Shown here one piece after another: positions 1 through 6,016 of a DNA stretch of 6,886 bases. Numbering within the stretch: position 1 is the stretch's first letter; each line of letters begins with the position of its first letter. Both the position numbers and the translations under genes were made by a program. Origin of the DNA: Planctomycetota bacterium (GTDB lineage Bacteria; Planctomycetota; Phycisphaerae; WQYP01); NCBI GenBank assembly GCA_021852225.1, contig JAJZOA010000055.1, positions 1 through 6,886 of the forward strand, written 5' to 3'. The notes under the pieces are model-generated. The model was not told the origin of the DNA, did no database searches, and worked only from the letters and a program-made list of their open reading frames with translations.

Positions 1-149
1 AACAGAGCGGGGCGGCCCAGTGGCACATATTTTATACCGCGTTCATGAGCGCCATTTGCGGGTCAAATAATCTTCTTGTAAGCATTTGGCTTGGAAACTG
101 TGCGCAGGACGCAAGCATTGCGCTAAGTTCGTGGTTGCCAGTTGCACAA

Positions 150-178
150 TTGGAACCAGAACGCCGCCGGGCTACAAT
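150..178 (+). promoter_or_regulatory. Sigma70-like promoter of the TatD gene
   Basis: A -35 box TTGGAA (150-155) is followed after exactly 17 nt by a -10 box TACAAT (173-178), which matches the consensus at five of six positions. The expected transcription start falls at about position 185, which is the A of the TatD ATG. No Shine-Dalgarno sequence precedes the ATG. An imperfect inverted repeat (138-153, half-sites CCAGTTG and CAATTGG) overlaps the -35 box. The promoter call rests on sequence match only. Confidence 0.55.
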
Positions 179-184
179 GCCGCC

Positions 185-964
185 ATGCTTATTGACACCC
201 ACTGCCATCTGACTTACGCCGGTTTGTATGAACACCAGCAGGAAGTGATTCATCGCGCGGTTGCCGCCGGCGTGCAGCGCATGATTACCATCGGCACGCA
301 TCCGGCTGATCATATCCTTGCCCGCCAGGTTGCCCAGGCCGATCCCCATGTGTTTCTGGCGCTGGGCATTCATCCGCATCATGCCGGCGAAATTGCTCCC
401 GCCGATGTGGCCCATCTTGAAATGTCCATAAAATCGTCGTCGAAACTGGTGGCGGTCGGGGAGTGCGGTCTGGATTACCACGGCAATTCGTCGCCCATCC
501 ATGTGCAGAAAACCCTGTTTCGAACGCAGTTGGAAATGGCGCAGCGGCTGGGCAAGCCGGTTATTCTGCACGTGCGCGACGCCCATCAGGACGCCCTGGA
601 AATAATGGCCGATTTCCGCGACCTCAAATGCGTGTTGCATTGTTTTACGGGTACCGTGCATGAAGCCGCCTGCTGGATCGAGCATGGCGCGTATCTGGGT
701 TTCACCGGCATTGTGACCTACAAAAATGCCCCCTTTGTGCGCCAGGCCGCAAAGCTTGTTCCCGAAGATCGCTTCCTGTTGGAAACCGATTCGCCCTATT
801 TAAGCCCGCAGCCGGTGCGCAAATTCAAGATTAACGAACCGGCCCATGTGGTGCATGTGGCGGATCAACTGGCATGTGAACGTGAAGTTTCAATTTCTGA
901 AATCCGCCGCCTAAGCACGGCCAATGCGGTAAGTCTATTCGGCGCAGCGCTGATTGCCGACTGA
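185..964 (+). CDS. tatD: TatD-family metal-dependent hydrolase (DNase)
   Basis: A 259-residue protein of the TatD/YcfH/YabD group of the metallo-dependent hydrolase superfamily. These are cytoplasmic TIM-barrel enzymes with two metal ions, and several members act as 3'-5' DNases. The metal ligands are all visible: the N-terminal HxH in DTHCHL (His6, His8), Glu93 in GECGLDY, His129 in LHVRDAH, His152 in LHCFTGT and Asp202 in LETDSPYL. The family segments GIHPHH and PQPVRKFKINEPAHV are also present. Length is normal for the family and the gene looks intact. The ATG at 185 is chosen because the family starts directly with the MLIDTHCHL-like strand. A longer frame from a TTG at 86 adds a tail with no family similarity. 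The substrate within the TatD group cannot be told from sequence. The gene is read alone, from a promoter that puts the mRNA start at or next to the ATG. Confidence 0.95.
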   Translation: MLIDTHCHLTYAGLYEHQQEVIHRAVAAGVQRMITIGTHPADHILARQVAQADPHVFLALGIHPHHAGEIAPADVAHLEMSIKSSSKLVAVGECGLDYHGNSSPIHVQKTLFRTQLEMAQRLGKPVILHVRDAHQDALEIMADFRDLKCVLHCFTGTVHEAACWIEHGAYLGFTGIVTYKNAPFVRQAAKLVPEDRFLLETDSPYLSPQPVRKFKINEPAHVVHVADQLACEREVSISEIRRLSTANAVSLFGAALIAD

Positions 965-1170
965 CGCCGCCGGCCCGGCTGACCAATATTCTGCGCTACA
1001 ACCAGCATTCCCCCGCGCTTAAACGCAAATTCGTGCGGCGTTTCTGATTCCATCGCTTCGCGCCGCTCTTTCGTTGCGATCTTCGGTTTCATAAGCCCCG
1101 GGCGAATCACACATGCGCCGCCAAACCATTATCGTTCGCATCGCGCCCTATAGCTTTTAGGTGCCTCTTT

Positions 1171-1728
1171 ATGGTTTGGGGGCGAATCGCGGAATATCGC
1201 ATGGCCGGACCCCTGACTCAAATTGGTGCCGATGGCGGCAGACGCATTTCCACCGCCGGTGGGCAGGTGCTCGCCGGTGTCGGCGAAAGCTGCTGCTGTG
1301 CCGGTGGGGGCAATCCTTGTGTCGGCGCGCCCAGTGCCATCGCTATTCTCAATTACACCGATACCTATTTTTCACCCTGTTCAGACTGCACCGCCGGCCT
1401 GCCCGCCGACTGCATTTGGGATGGCACTTTTCAGTTTTTTGATTCCTCGTCGTGCACCTTTTCCAACGGCCAATGTTTTTCCGGAGCCAATGGCTGCAAT
1501 GCGTGTAAATTTCATTCCAGCCGCATGTGGCAATATGCGCCGCCGGGTGTCAGCAGTGTCTGGTTTGACACCGCTTCTGGAAACTTTTACCTGCAGATTG
1601 TTTGCCAGAACGCACCCGCCGGCGGGGAAATAGTCTGGCAGGGGCTGAAGGTCGGCGGGTCCACATTCAGCGGAACCTATTCCCGCACCGGTGGTTGCGA
1701 CCCGCGAAGTACTGTGGAGATTGCATGA
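1171..1728 (+). CDS. Cysteine-rich protein of unknown function
   Basis: A 185-residue protein that I cannot assign to a named family. It contains 13 cysteines: a CCC triplet near residue 42, then CSDC and a row of spaced single Cys. It is rich in Gly, Ser, Thr and aromatic residues. The second half reads like a beta-rich domain (short stretches such as FYLQIVC, GEIVWQGLKVGG, FSGTYSRTGGC). There is no signal peptide or membrane segment at the N-terminus. The ATG at 1171 has AGGTG 7 nt upstream. An alternative ATG at 1201 (MAGPLTQIG) has GGAA 6 nt upstream and may be the true start, because N-termini of the MAGPL type followed by a CCC cluster resemble other Cys-rich planctomycete-like proteins I recall. 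The stop codon overlaps the start of the next gene, so the two are probably translated together. A structural or surface role is conceivable but unproven. Confidence 0.7.
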   Translation: MVWGRIAEYRMAGPLTQIGADGGRRISTAGGQVLAGVGESCCCAGGGNPCVGAPSAIAILNYTDTYFSPCSDCTAGLPADCIWDGTFQFFDSSSCTFSNGQCFSGANGCNACKFHSSRMWQYAPPGVSSVWFDTASGNFYLQIVCQNAPAGGEIVWQGLKVGGSTFSGTYSRTGGCDPRSTVEIA

Positions 1729-2015
1729 AAACCCTTTGCCGCCACTGGATAGATTGTCAGGTTGCCGGCGGCGGTTGCTGCGCTATCGGCCGATTTGGCG
1801 GCAGGCCAAGCCATGGCATCTGCACAATTTGCCCGGATTATTCCGGCCGGGTCCGAGGCCTTGGCGATTTGATTCACTGGTTCGCCCATCCGACGGGCCA
1901 ATGGATAAACCGCCTCCTGCGACGCAACTTTTTTGGTGGCAAAACCTGCCATTGCCAGGCCCGCCGCCAGCGGCTGAATCATTGGTTCAAACGCAATAAC
2001 CAGCCGCCGCCTTGA
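1725..2015 (+). CDS. Small Cys-rich zinc-ribbon-like protein
   Basis: A 96-residue basic protein with eight cysteines (5, 11, 18, 19, 33, 36, 75, 77). The order is an N-terminal Cys pair, a Gly-rich GGGCCAIGRFGGRPSHG block, a CTIC knuckle, a GLGD motif near residue 45, and a C-terminal CHCQARRQRLN segment. The paired Cys suggest a metal-binding fold. The pattern of Gly-rich block, C-x-x-C knuckle and late C-x-C followed by R and LN is one I recall from small proteins in planctomycete and phage-associated clusters, but no function is known to me. The ATG (1725) overlaps the preceding stop codon as ATGA, and GGAG lies 5 nt upstream, so translational coupling is likely. It is not an antisense shadow: the opposite-strand frame here is Ala-rich with no recognisable motif. 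Function is unknown. Confidence 0.65.
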   Translation: MKTLCRHWIDCQVAGGGCCAIGRFGGRPSHGICTICPDYSGRVRGLGDLIHWFAHPTGQWINRLLRRNFFGGKTCHCQARRQRLNHWFKRNNQPPP

Positions 2016-2038
2016 TCTGTTTGATCTGCTTGATTCGG
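2012..2038. repeat. Three degenerate tandem 9-mers
   Basis: TTGATCTGT, TTGATCTGC and TTGATTCGG follow one another directly. The first contains the stop codon of the small Cys-rich gene. The repeat fills most of the 46-nt gap between the two convergent genes. No terminator hairpin is evident there. Confidence 0.5.
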
Positions 2039-2061
2039 CGACTGAACCGCGCGCCACGGCG

Positions 2062-2559
2062 TTACGGGTCATAACTGTGCAGGTCATCGGCGGTGTTGAA
2101 ATAACCATCCGGCCCGGCGGAAACAAAACAGGGGGCGTGCGGGTTCTGCAATCGGCTGGTCATCAGCAGAATTTGGGTTCCAAATCCATCTTTCACCTGA
2201 ATAATGCCTGTCGTCGTCCCGCCGGGAACAGAAATCTGACCGGTTACCAGAAGATTGGCGGGCAATTGAGTCAGCAGATTGGGCCGCTCGTGCCAGACTC
2301 CTTTGGAATCCTGAAAAAGATACATGTGTTGATACTGCTCCAGAAACGCCACTATTGTGGTCGGCTGGGTACCGGTGCGGTGTTCCACCAGCAGAAACGC
2401 GTTGTTCAGGTCATGAAGTTCCATCAGGGTTAATTTGCGAGCGCTGGTTTGCATCACCTGCGCGGCCACCGCAATGCTGATGGATATCAGCACAATAATG
2501 ATCACAATCACGACCAGCATTTCCATAAGGGTAAATGCGCGGCGAAATCTGTCATTCAT
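2062..2559 (-). CDS. Prepilin-type N-terminal cleavage/methylation protein (T2SS pseudopilin-like)
   Basis: A 165-residue type IV pilin-like or type II secretion pseudopilin-like protein. It has a short basic leader (MNDRFRRA), then the class III signal AFTLMEM, with Glu at +5 of the mature chain. A hydrophobic helix of roughly residues 9-36 would anchor it in the inner membrane and pack in the pilus core. The globular part ends in SAGPDGYFNTADD, which resembles the C-terminal calcium-site region of GspG-type major pseudopilins. A prepilin peptidase (PilD-type, not in the window) should cut before Phe9. The residue at -1 is Ala rather than the usual Gly. The ATG at 2559 is preferred over a TTG at 2568: GGGAG lies 10 nt upstream of the ATG but only 1 nt from the TTG. 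The gene stands alone without other pilus genes, as is common for scattered pseudopilin-like genes in planctomycete-type genomes. Confidence 0.9.
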   Translation of the reverse strand: MNDRFRRAFTLMEMLVVIVIIIVLISISIAVAAQVMQTSARKLTLMELHDLNNAFLLVEHRTGTQPTTIVAFLEQYQHMYLFQDSKGVWHERPNLLTQLPANLLVTGQISVPGGTTTGIIQVKDGFGTQILLMTSRLQNPHAPCFVSAGPDGYFNTADDLHSYDP

Positions 2560-2678
2560 GGGCGGCAATCTCCCGACACGCCATTGGCGTAACCGTTCGC
2601 GATGTCATCCATGAAACGGTCTTGAACAATTATCCCTGAAGCCGTGTGCAACCATCCGTCCCGCACACATATACACGC

Positions 2679-2707
2679 ATAGTGCATCGGCGATGCAAGT
2701 TTGTCAA
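2679..2707 (-). promoter_or_regulatory. Possible promoter upstream of the prepilin gene, with palindrome in the spacer
   Basis: On the - strand a perfect TTGACA (2707-2702) is followed 17 nt later by CACTAT (2684-2679), a weak -10 match. A perfect inverted repeat with 7-bp arms and a 1-nt centre (TGCATCGGCGATGCA, 2683-2697) occupies the spacer, where a repressor could bind. The 5' leader to the prepilin ATG would be about 110 nt. Inference from sequence only. Confidence 0.35.
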
Positions 2708-2854
2708 GGATTTTCTGGCCGTTTTCAGATGGGTTGCCGATGATCCGGCCGAATCAGGAATGTGCGCGGACGCGCTGGGGACGGTTATCCCGCAAAATTT
2801 GCCGCCAGCGATACCTTCCGCGGCCAGAAATTGAAGGTGTCTTGCGGTTCAATG

Positions 2855-2887
2855 GACAACTGTCCAGACGGTGTCTGGACAGTTGTC
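2855..2887. repeat. Perfect 15-bp-arm palindrome, copy 1, inside the DUF1016 remnant
   Basis: Arms 2855-2869 and 2873-2887 are fully complementary around a 3-nt centre GGT. The centre is CAGAC-GGT-GTCTG. Read on the - strand it encodes T-T-V-Q-T-P-S-G-Q-L-S in frame. It lies 75 nt, exactly 25 codons, centre to centre from copy 2. Confidence 0.9.
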
Positions 2888-2933
2888 GTGGCCAATTCTC
2901 CTGGCACCGCCGGGCATTTCGCTCTCGCTTCGA

Positions 2934-2958
2934 ATTGCGCAGACGGTGTCTGCGCAAT
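2934..2958. repeat. Perfect 11-bp-arm palindrome, copy 2, inside the DUF1016 remnant
   Basis: Arms 2934-2944 and 2948-2958 are fully complementary around GGT. The 13-nt core CAGAC-GGT-GTCTG is identical to copy 1, while the outer arms (ATTGCG against CGCAAT) are unrelated to those of copy 1 yet still pair perfectly. The - strand reads I-A-Q-T-P-S-A-Q in frame. Confidence 0.9.
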
Positions 2959-3441
2959 CTCCCAACCAAGGAAGAAGGCCCGCATCTGCTCAATGTTCCG
3001 CCGCGAAAACCCCTTGCCATGTCTGGCCGTCCGGTCTGCGCCCAGACGTGGCAGCACTTTCTCCCCATAGCCCGCCCTGGCATTCCCACCTCGTTCATGC
3101 TCCACGATCCGCCGACCGATCGCCCAGTAGGTGGCGGTCAAAATGGCATTAACCGACCGCGCTGCTCCGCGCTGGGCCGGTTCCAACAGGCCGGAGATAT
3201 CCGAAACCAGTTGTCCGTACGGGCGCTCTAATAATACAGGGGTGGCCGCACCGCCTGCGGCCTTCCTTCGTTTCTTTGCCAGGTTCTTTGTCATGGCTCT
3301 TCCCGCCCAAAACCTATTCACGGCTGACCAGCATTGGCTTTGACGCCCCTGGCTAATGTGGGAGGCAGAACGATGTGGAGATTGATTTCAATGGATATTC
3401 GTGTGGTATTGGCGGTGGTGATTCCTGGCGGATAGCTCAGC

Positions 3442-3455
3442 GACATACGTATGTC
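3442..3455. promoter_or_regulatory. Perfect 14-bp palindrome upstream of cas3
   Basis: GACATACGTATGTC is fully self-complementary. It lies about 76 nt upstream of the first cas3 ATG, in the intergenic region between the divergent DUF1016 remnant and cas3. This length and position would fit a dimeric repressor or activator site. No binding protein can be named. Confidence 0.35.
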
Positions 3456-3483
3456 AGTCAAAAACAAATTTTGGAAAAACAGT

Positions 3484-3512
3484 TTGCCAGCGGGAACCCT
3501 TCGGGTTAGAGT
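3484..3512 (+). promoter_or_regulatory. Candidate cas3 promoter
   Basis: TTGCCA (3484-3489, five of six consensus positions) and TAGAGT (3507-3512, four of six) are separated by 17 nt. Transcription would begin near 3519, just before the AGGA that precedes the ATG at 3531. A small inverted repeat (AACCC-TTC-GGGTT, 3495-3507) sits in the spacer. The spacing is good but the -10 box is mediocre. Confidence 0.4.
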
Positions 3513-3530
3513 TCGGGTATCAGGAAAAAA

Positions 3531-5816
3531 ATGGCGGCGGACGCGGGATCGAGGTCCAGGGCGGATGAGGGTTGCCGGAAAAAAGGGTCTGGGACGGTTT
3601 GCGAAATGGAATATTACGCGCATACGGACGGCACACAGGACACCAGGAACTGGCAGCCGCTGCGCGAGCATTTGAGGAATGTGGCGGAAAAGTCCCGCGA
3701 TTTTGCGACGGAAGCCCGTCCGAATGACGCGGAGTTTGCTGAGGCGGCATATGCAGCGGGATTGTTGCATGATTTGGGGAAGTACCGGCGCGAATTTCAG
3801 GAGATGATACGCAACAAGCGGCAAAAGAGCGACGCTACGCGGCATAAACAGATGGGTGCACAATACGCGCTTGATAAAGGCCGCCGTGACCTCCCATTTG
3901 CCATCATGGGTCACCACGGCGGGATTCCAAATATTGCTGACCTTGTCAACGACGGGAATGCGGTCAAGGCGGTCGTAAATGAAATTTTCTCAGTGGCTGC
4001 GGCGGATTTTTCACAGCTCGCGATGCATCTGCCGGCTTGGGGCGCGGGTTTTGCCGCGGTGGATGTCGATATACGGGTGCGTCTGTTGTTCAGTTGTTTG
4101 GTGGATGCGGATTGGTCGGATACCTCCGATTTTCAATCGCGCCGCATGGGTTGGCCCGTTCCGCCGCTCCCGCCAACCTTGGAGGCCGCGCCGCTTCTAA
4201 ATAAGGTGTTATCCTTTATCGCACAACGTGCGGGAGAATGCAGAAATTTAGATTTGGCACGCATTCGGGCTGAGGTACTGGCTGCGGCGCTGGAAAGCGG
4301 TAGCCGCGCGACGGGCATATTTTCCATGACTGTTCCCACCGGCGGGGGGAAGACTCTTTCATCGCTGGCCTTTGCGCTTGCACACGCCGCCGCGAATAAA
4401 CTAAGACGGGTAATTTACGTCGCGCCCTACTTGAGCATCATTGAGCAGAATGCCAATGTTTTTCGCACGGCGCTGGGTGATTCGGCAGAGAATATGATTC
4501 TTGAGCATCATAGTCTGGCTGAGCCCGGCCGAGGGGAGAAGTCGCAGGCAGACAATCCGGAGTCGGAAGCCGCGCAGAGACTGGCCGAGAATTGGGACGC
4601 TCCGGTCGTGCTGACGACCAGCATGCAGTTCTATGAATCACTATTTTCCAATCGCCCGGGTCGTTGCCGCAAGCTGCATAATATAGCCCGCAGCGTCGTT
4701 ATTCTTGACGAATGTCAGACGCTCAATCCGTCGCTTTCCGGGCCTACCTGTCAGATGCTTGAGCAAATGGTCGGCTTTTTGGGATGCACGGTCGTGCTTT
4801 GCACCGCGACCCAGCCCGCCTGGAAAAAAGATGACGATATATTTCCCTGCGGGTTGCGTGAAATTCACGAAATGATTCCCGCCGAACTCAGGTTGTTTGA
4901 TCGCCTGAAACGCGTAGAGGCGGTTTGGCCCGGGCCGGACCTTCATCCAACATCCTGGCCGGATATCGCTGAACAGATGGTTGCCCGTGGCCGGGCAGCG
5001 TGCGTGGTGAACACCAGAAAGGCCGCCCGGGATTTGTACAATAACCTTCGGAAAGCGGGGGGTACAAATGTATTTCATCTGTCAACATCGATGTGTCCGG
5101 CACATCGCCTGACGGTGCTTGATCGGTTAAAGAAATTGCTGGTTGCCGATGAGGACTGCCTTCTGGTTTCGACCCAACTAATTGAAGCCGGGGTCGATAT
5201 TGATTTTCCATTTATGCTAAGGGAATTGGCACCGCTGGAATCGATCGTGCAGGCGGCGGGTCGCTGCAATCGGGAGGGCTTGCTTGATCAGCGTGGGAAT
5301 CTCGTCGTATTTAAAAGCGTGGATGGCGGCCTGCCGCAGGACAACTGGTACCGAAATGGCACGGCTGTTGTGGAACAGCATTTTATCCGTGCTGGAAATC
5401 CGCCGGACATTCACGACCCGGCCCATCTGGCGGAATATTATCGTCGGCTATATCCAGCTGGTTCGACGGATAGCGAGGGCATCATTCCCTTGCGGAATCG
5501 CTTTGGGTTTAGGGATGTTGCGGAGCATTACCGGCTGATTAACGAGGGGACATCGTCGGTGTTAATTTCAAATTGGGAGCCGGCACGTGAGACTGTGGAT
5601 CGCCTGGTGGGCGAAATTCGACAAAACCCCTCGCGGCGCGCCTATCGGCAATTACAACGCTATTCAATAAACGTGTATGAGCATGAATTGCGACAGATGA
5701 TTAATAACAATGTCGTGGAAATGGACTATCTGCCTGGTTTAAACCGATGCGATCTGCCCTACGACGGGGCGCTGGGATTGGTGTTTGAGGGTGCCGCAGC
5801 GGTGCCAGCGTTTTGA
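3531..5816 (+). CDS. cas3: CRISPR-associated helicase/nuclease Cas3, subtype I-C
   Basis: A 761-residue Cas3, the nuclease-helicase recruited by Cascade to unwind and degrade target DNA. The N-terminal HD domain has its metal ligands: His47 in REHL, His80-Asp81 in GLLHDLGK, His105 and the HH of MGHHGG (128-129). The superfamily 2 helicase part follows: Walker A TGGGKT (270-275), motif Ia VAPYLSIIEQNA, motif II DECQ (393-396), motif III CTATQPA, STQLIEAGVDIDFP, and motif VI QAAGRCNREG (574-583). The C-terminus runs to a normal GL-type end, so the gene is complete. The adjacent Cas5c and the DExQ form of motif II fit subtype I-C. Start: ATG 3531 has AGGA 5 nt upstream and a promoter just before it. 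Family similarity, however, begins at ATG 3606 (MEYYAHTDG), so the first 25 residues may be absent from the real protein. A terminator-like hairpin follows the stop codon. Confidence 0.95.
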   Translation: MAADAGSRSRADEGCRKKGSGTVCEMEYYAHTDGTQDTRNWQPLREHLRNVAEKSRDFATEARPNDAEFAEAAYAAGLLHDLGKYRREFQEMIRNKRQKSDATRHKQMGAQYALDKGRRDLPFAIMGHHGGIPNIADLVNDGNAVKAVVNEIFSVAAADFSQLAMHLPAWGAGFAAVDVDIRVRLLFSCLVDADWSDTSDFQSRRMGWPVPPLPPTLEAAPLLNKVLSFIAQRAGECRNLDLARIRAEVLAAALESGSRATGIFSMTVPTGGGKTLSSLAFALAHAAANKLRRVIYVAPYLSIIEQNANVFRTALGDSAENMILEHHSLAEPGRGEKSQADNPESEAAQRLAENWDAPVVLTTSMQFYESLFSNRPGRCRKLHNIARSVVILDECQTLNPSLSGPTCQMLEQMVGFLGCTVVLCTATQPAWKKDDDIFPCGLREIHEMIPAELRLFDRLKRVEAVWPGPDLHPTSWPDIAEQMVARGRAACVVNTRKAARDLYNNLRKAGGTNVFHLSTSMCPAHRLTVLDRLKKLLVADEDCLLVSTQLIEAGVDIDFPFMLRELAPLESIVQAAGRCNREGLLDQRGNLVVFKSVDGGLPQDNWYRNGTAVVEQHFIRAGNPPDIHDPAHLAEYYRRLYPAGSTDSEGIIPLRNRFGFRDVAEHYRLINEGTSSVLISNWEPARETVDRLVGEIRQNPSRRAYRQLQRYSINVYEHELRQMINNNVVEMDYLPGLNRCDLPYDGALGLVFEGAAAVPAF

Positions 5817-5831
5817 AAGCGAGCGCGAAGA

Positions 5832-5855
5832 AAGCCGCCCCCAAAGGGGCGGCTT
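5832..5855 (+). terminator. Intrinsic terminator-like hairpin after cas3
   Basis: Perfect 10-bp stem (AAGCCGCCCC and GGGGCGGCTT) with a CAAA loop, starting 15 nt after the cas3 stop. It is followed by AATTT, so the U-tract is short; termination may be partial. The hairpin separates cas3 from the genes to the right. Confidence 0.7.
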
Positions 5856-5946
5856 AATTTGAGGTAGAACCGTGAGAACCACAGTTTCATCATTTCAATC
5901 CGCAGCGGCATGGAAACAGCGCCGAACAGGGTCAATTTTATCCTGC

Positions 5947-5975
5947 TTGACACCGCCCCACAACGGTGTTAACAT
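5947..5975 (+). promoter_or_regulatory. Promoter of the small gene/cas5c transcript with overlapping operator-like repeat
   Basis: Consensus -35 TTGACA (5947-5952), 17-nt spacer, and TAACAT (5970-5975, four of six) as the -10. Transcription would start near 5982, giving a leader of about 35 nt before the small gene. A nearly perfect inverted repeat, TTGACACCG and CGGTGTTAA around an 8-nt centre (5947-5972), covers the -35 box and reaches into the -10. A repressor bound there would block RNA polymerase. A second palindrome AACTTAAGTT (5987-5996) lies in the early leader. Confidence 0.6.
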
Positions 5976-6016
5976 AACGCCTATGAAACTTAAGTTCTAA
6001 CGGTAAGGAGTTAAAA

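Larger units (their letters stand above)
2785..3294 (-). pseudogene. Truncated DUF1016/YhcG-type N-terminal domain protein
   Basis: A 169-residue protein that matches the N-terminal half of the DUF1016 (YhcG) family. Recognisable segments are YGQLVSDISGLLEPAQ, AARSVNAILTATYWAIGRRIVE, GYGEKVLPRLGADRTA and GFSRRNIEQMRAFFLGW. Full-length members are about 340-380 residues and carry a C-terminal PDDEXK nuclease-like domain that starts near a FPLPWSHYVRL-type segment. That domain is missing: after the linker the frame ends in SLAANFAG, and none of the three - strand frames down to about 2640 shows a remnant of it. The linker holds two copies of a QTPS(A/G)Q peptide, each encoded by a near-perfect DNA palindrome. 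The ATG at 3294 has a GGGAAGAG stretch just upstream; a GTG at 3321 would add nine residues. It may be a decayed gene or a retained stand-alone N-terminal domain. No partner gene is nearby. Confidence 0.75.

Noticed and set aside
1..149. Tail of an upstream gene at the left edge
   Set aside because: Several short frames are open to the edge, but none shows a recognisable protein end; nothing can be supported.
32..685. 217-codon frame on the - strand
   Set aside because: Antisense shadow of the TatD gene, which carries all catalytic motifs on the other strand.
965..1170. Possible remnant gene after TatD (+ frame ending KRKFVRRF at about 1047, or - frame MKPKIATKERREAM from 1092)
   Set aside because: Neither has a clear start with ribosome binding site or family similarity. 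The KERRE-like string resembles intergenic repeats seen in some PVC-group genomes, but one short copy is not enough to call it.
1677..2126. 149-codon frame on the - strand
   Set aside because: It is antisense to the Cys/Gly-rich small gene; its Ala-rich composition mirrors Gly codons and it shows no recognisable motif or ribosome binding site.
3034..3047. GTCTG-CGCC-CAGAC, a possible third copy of the DUF1016 palindrome
   Set aside because: Arms are only 5 bp, the order of the half-sites is inverted relative to the other two copies, and the encoded peptide is part of the conserved domain (GADRTA).
3427..3442. D-arm-like string GGATAGCTCAG suggestive of a tRNA
   Set aside because: No T-arm, no matching acceptor stem and no anticodon stem can be built downstream.
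3318..3917. 199-codon frame on the - strand across the cas3 upstream region
   Set aside because: Overlaps the conserved Cas3 HD domain in antisense and has no family features.
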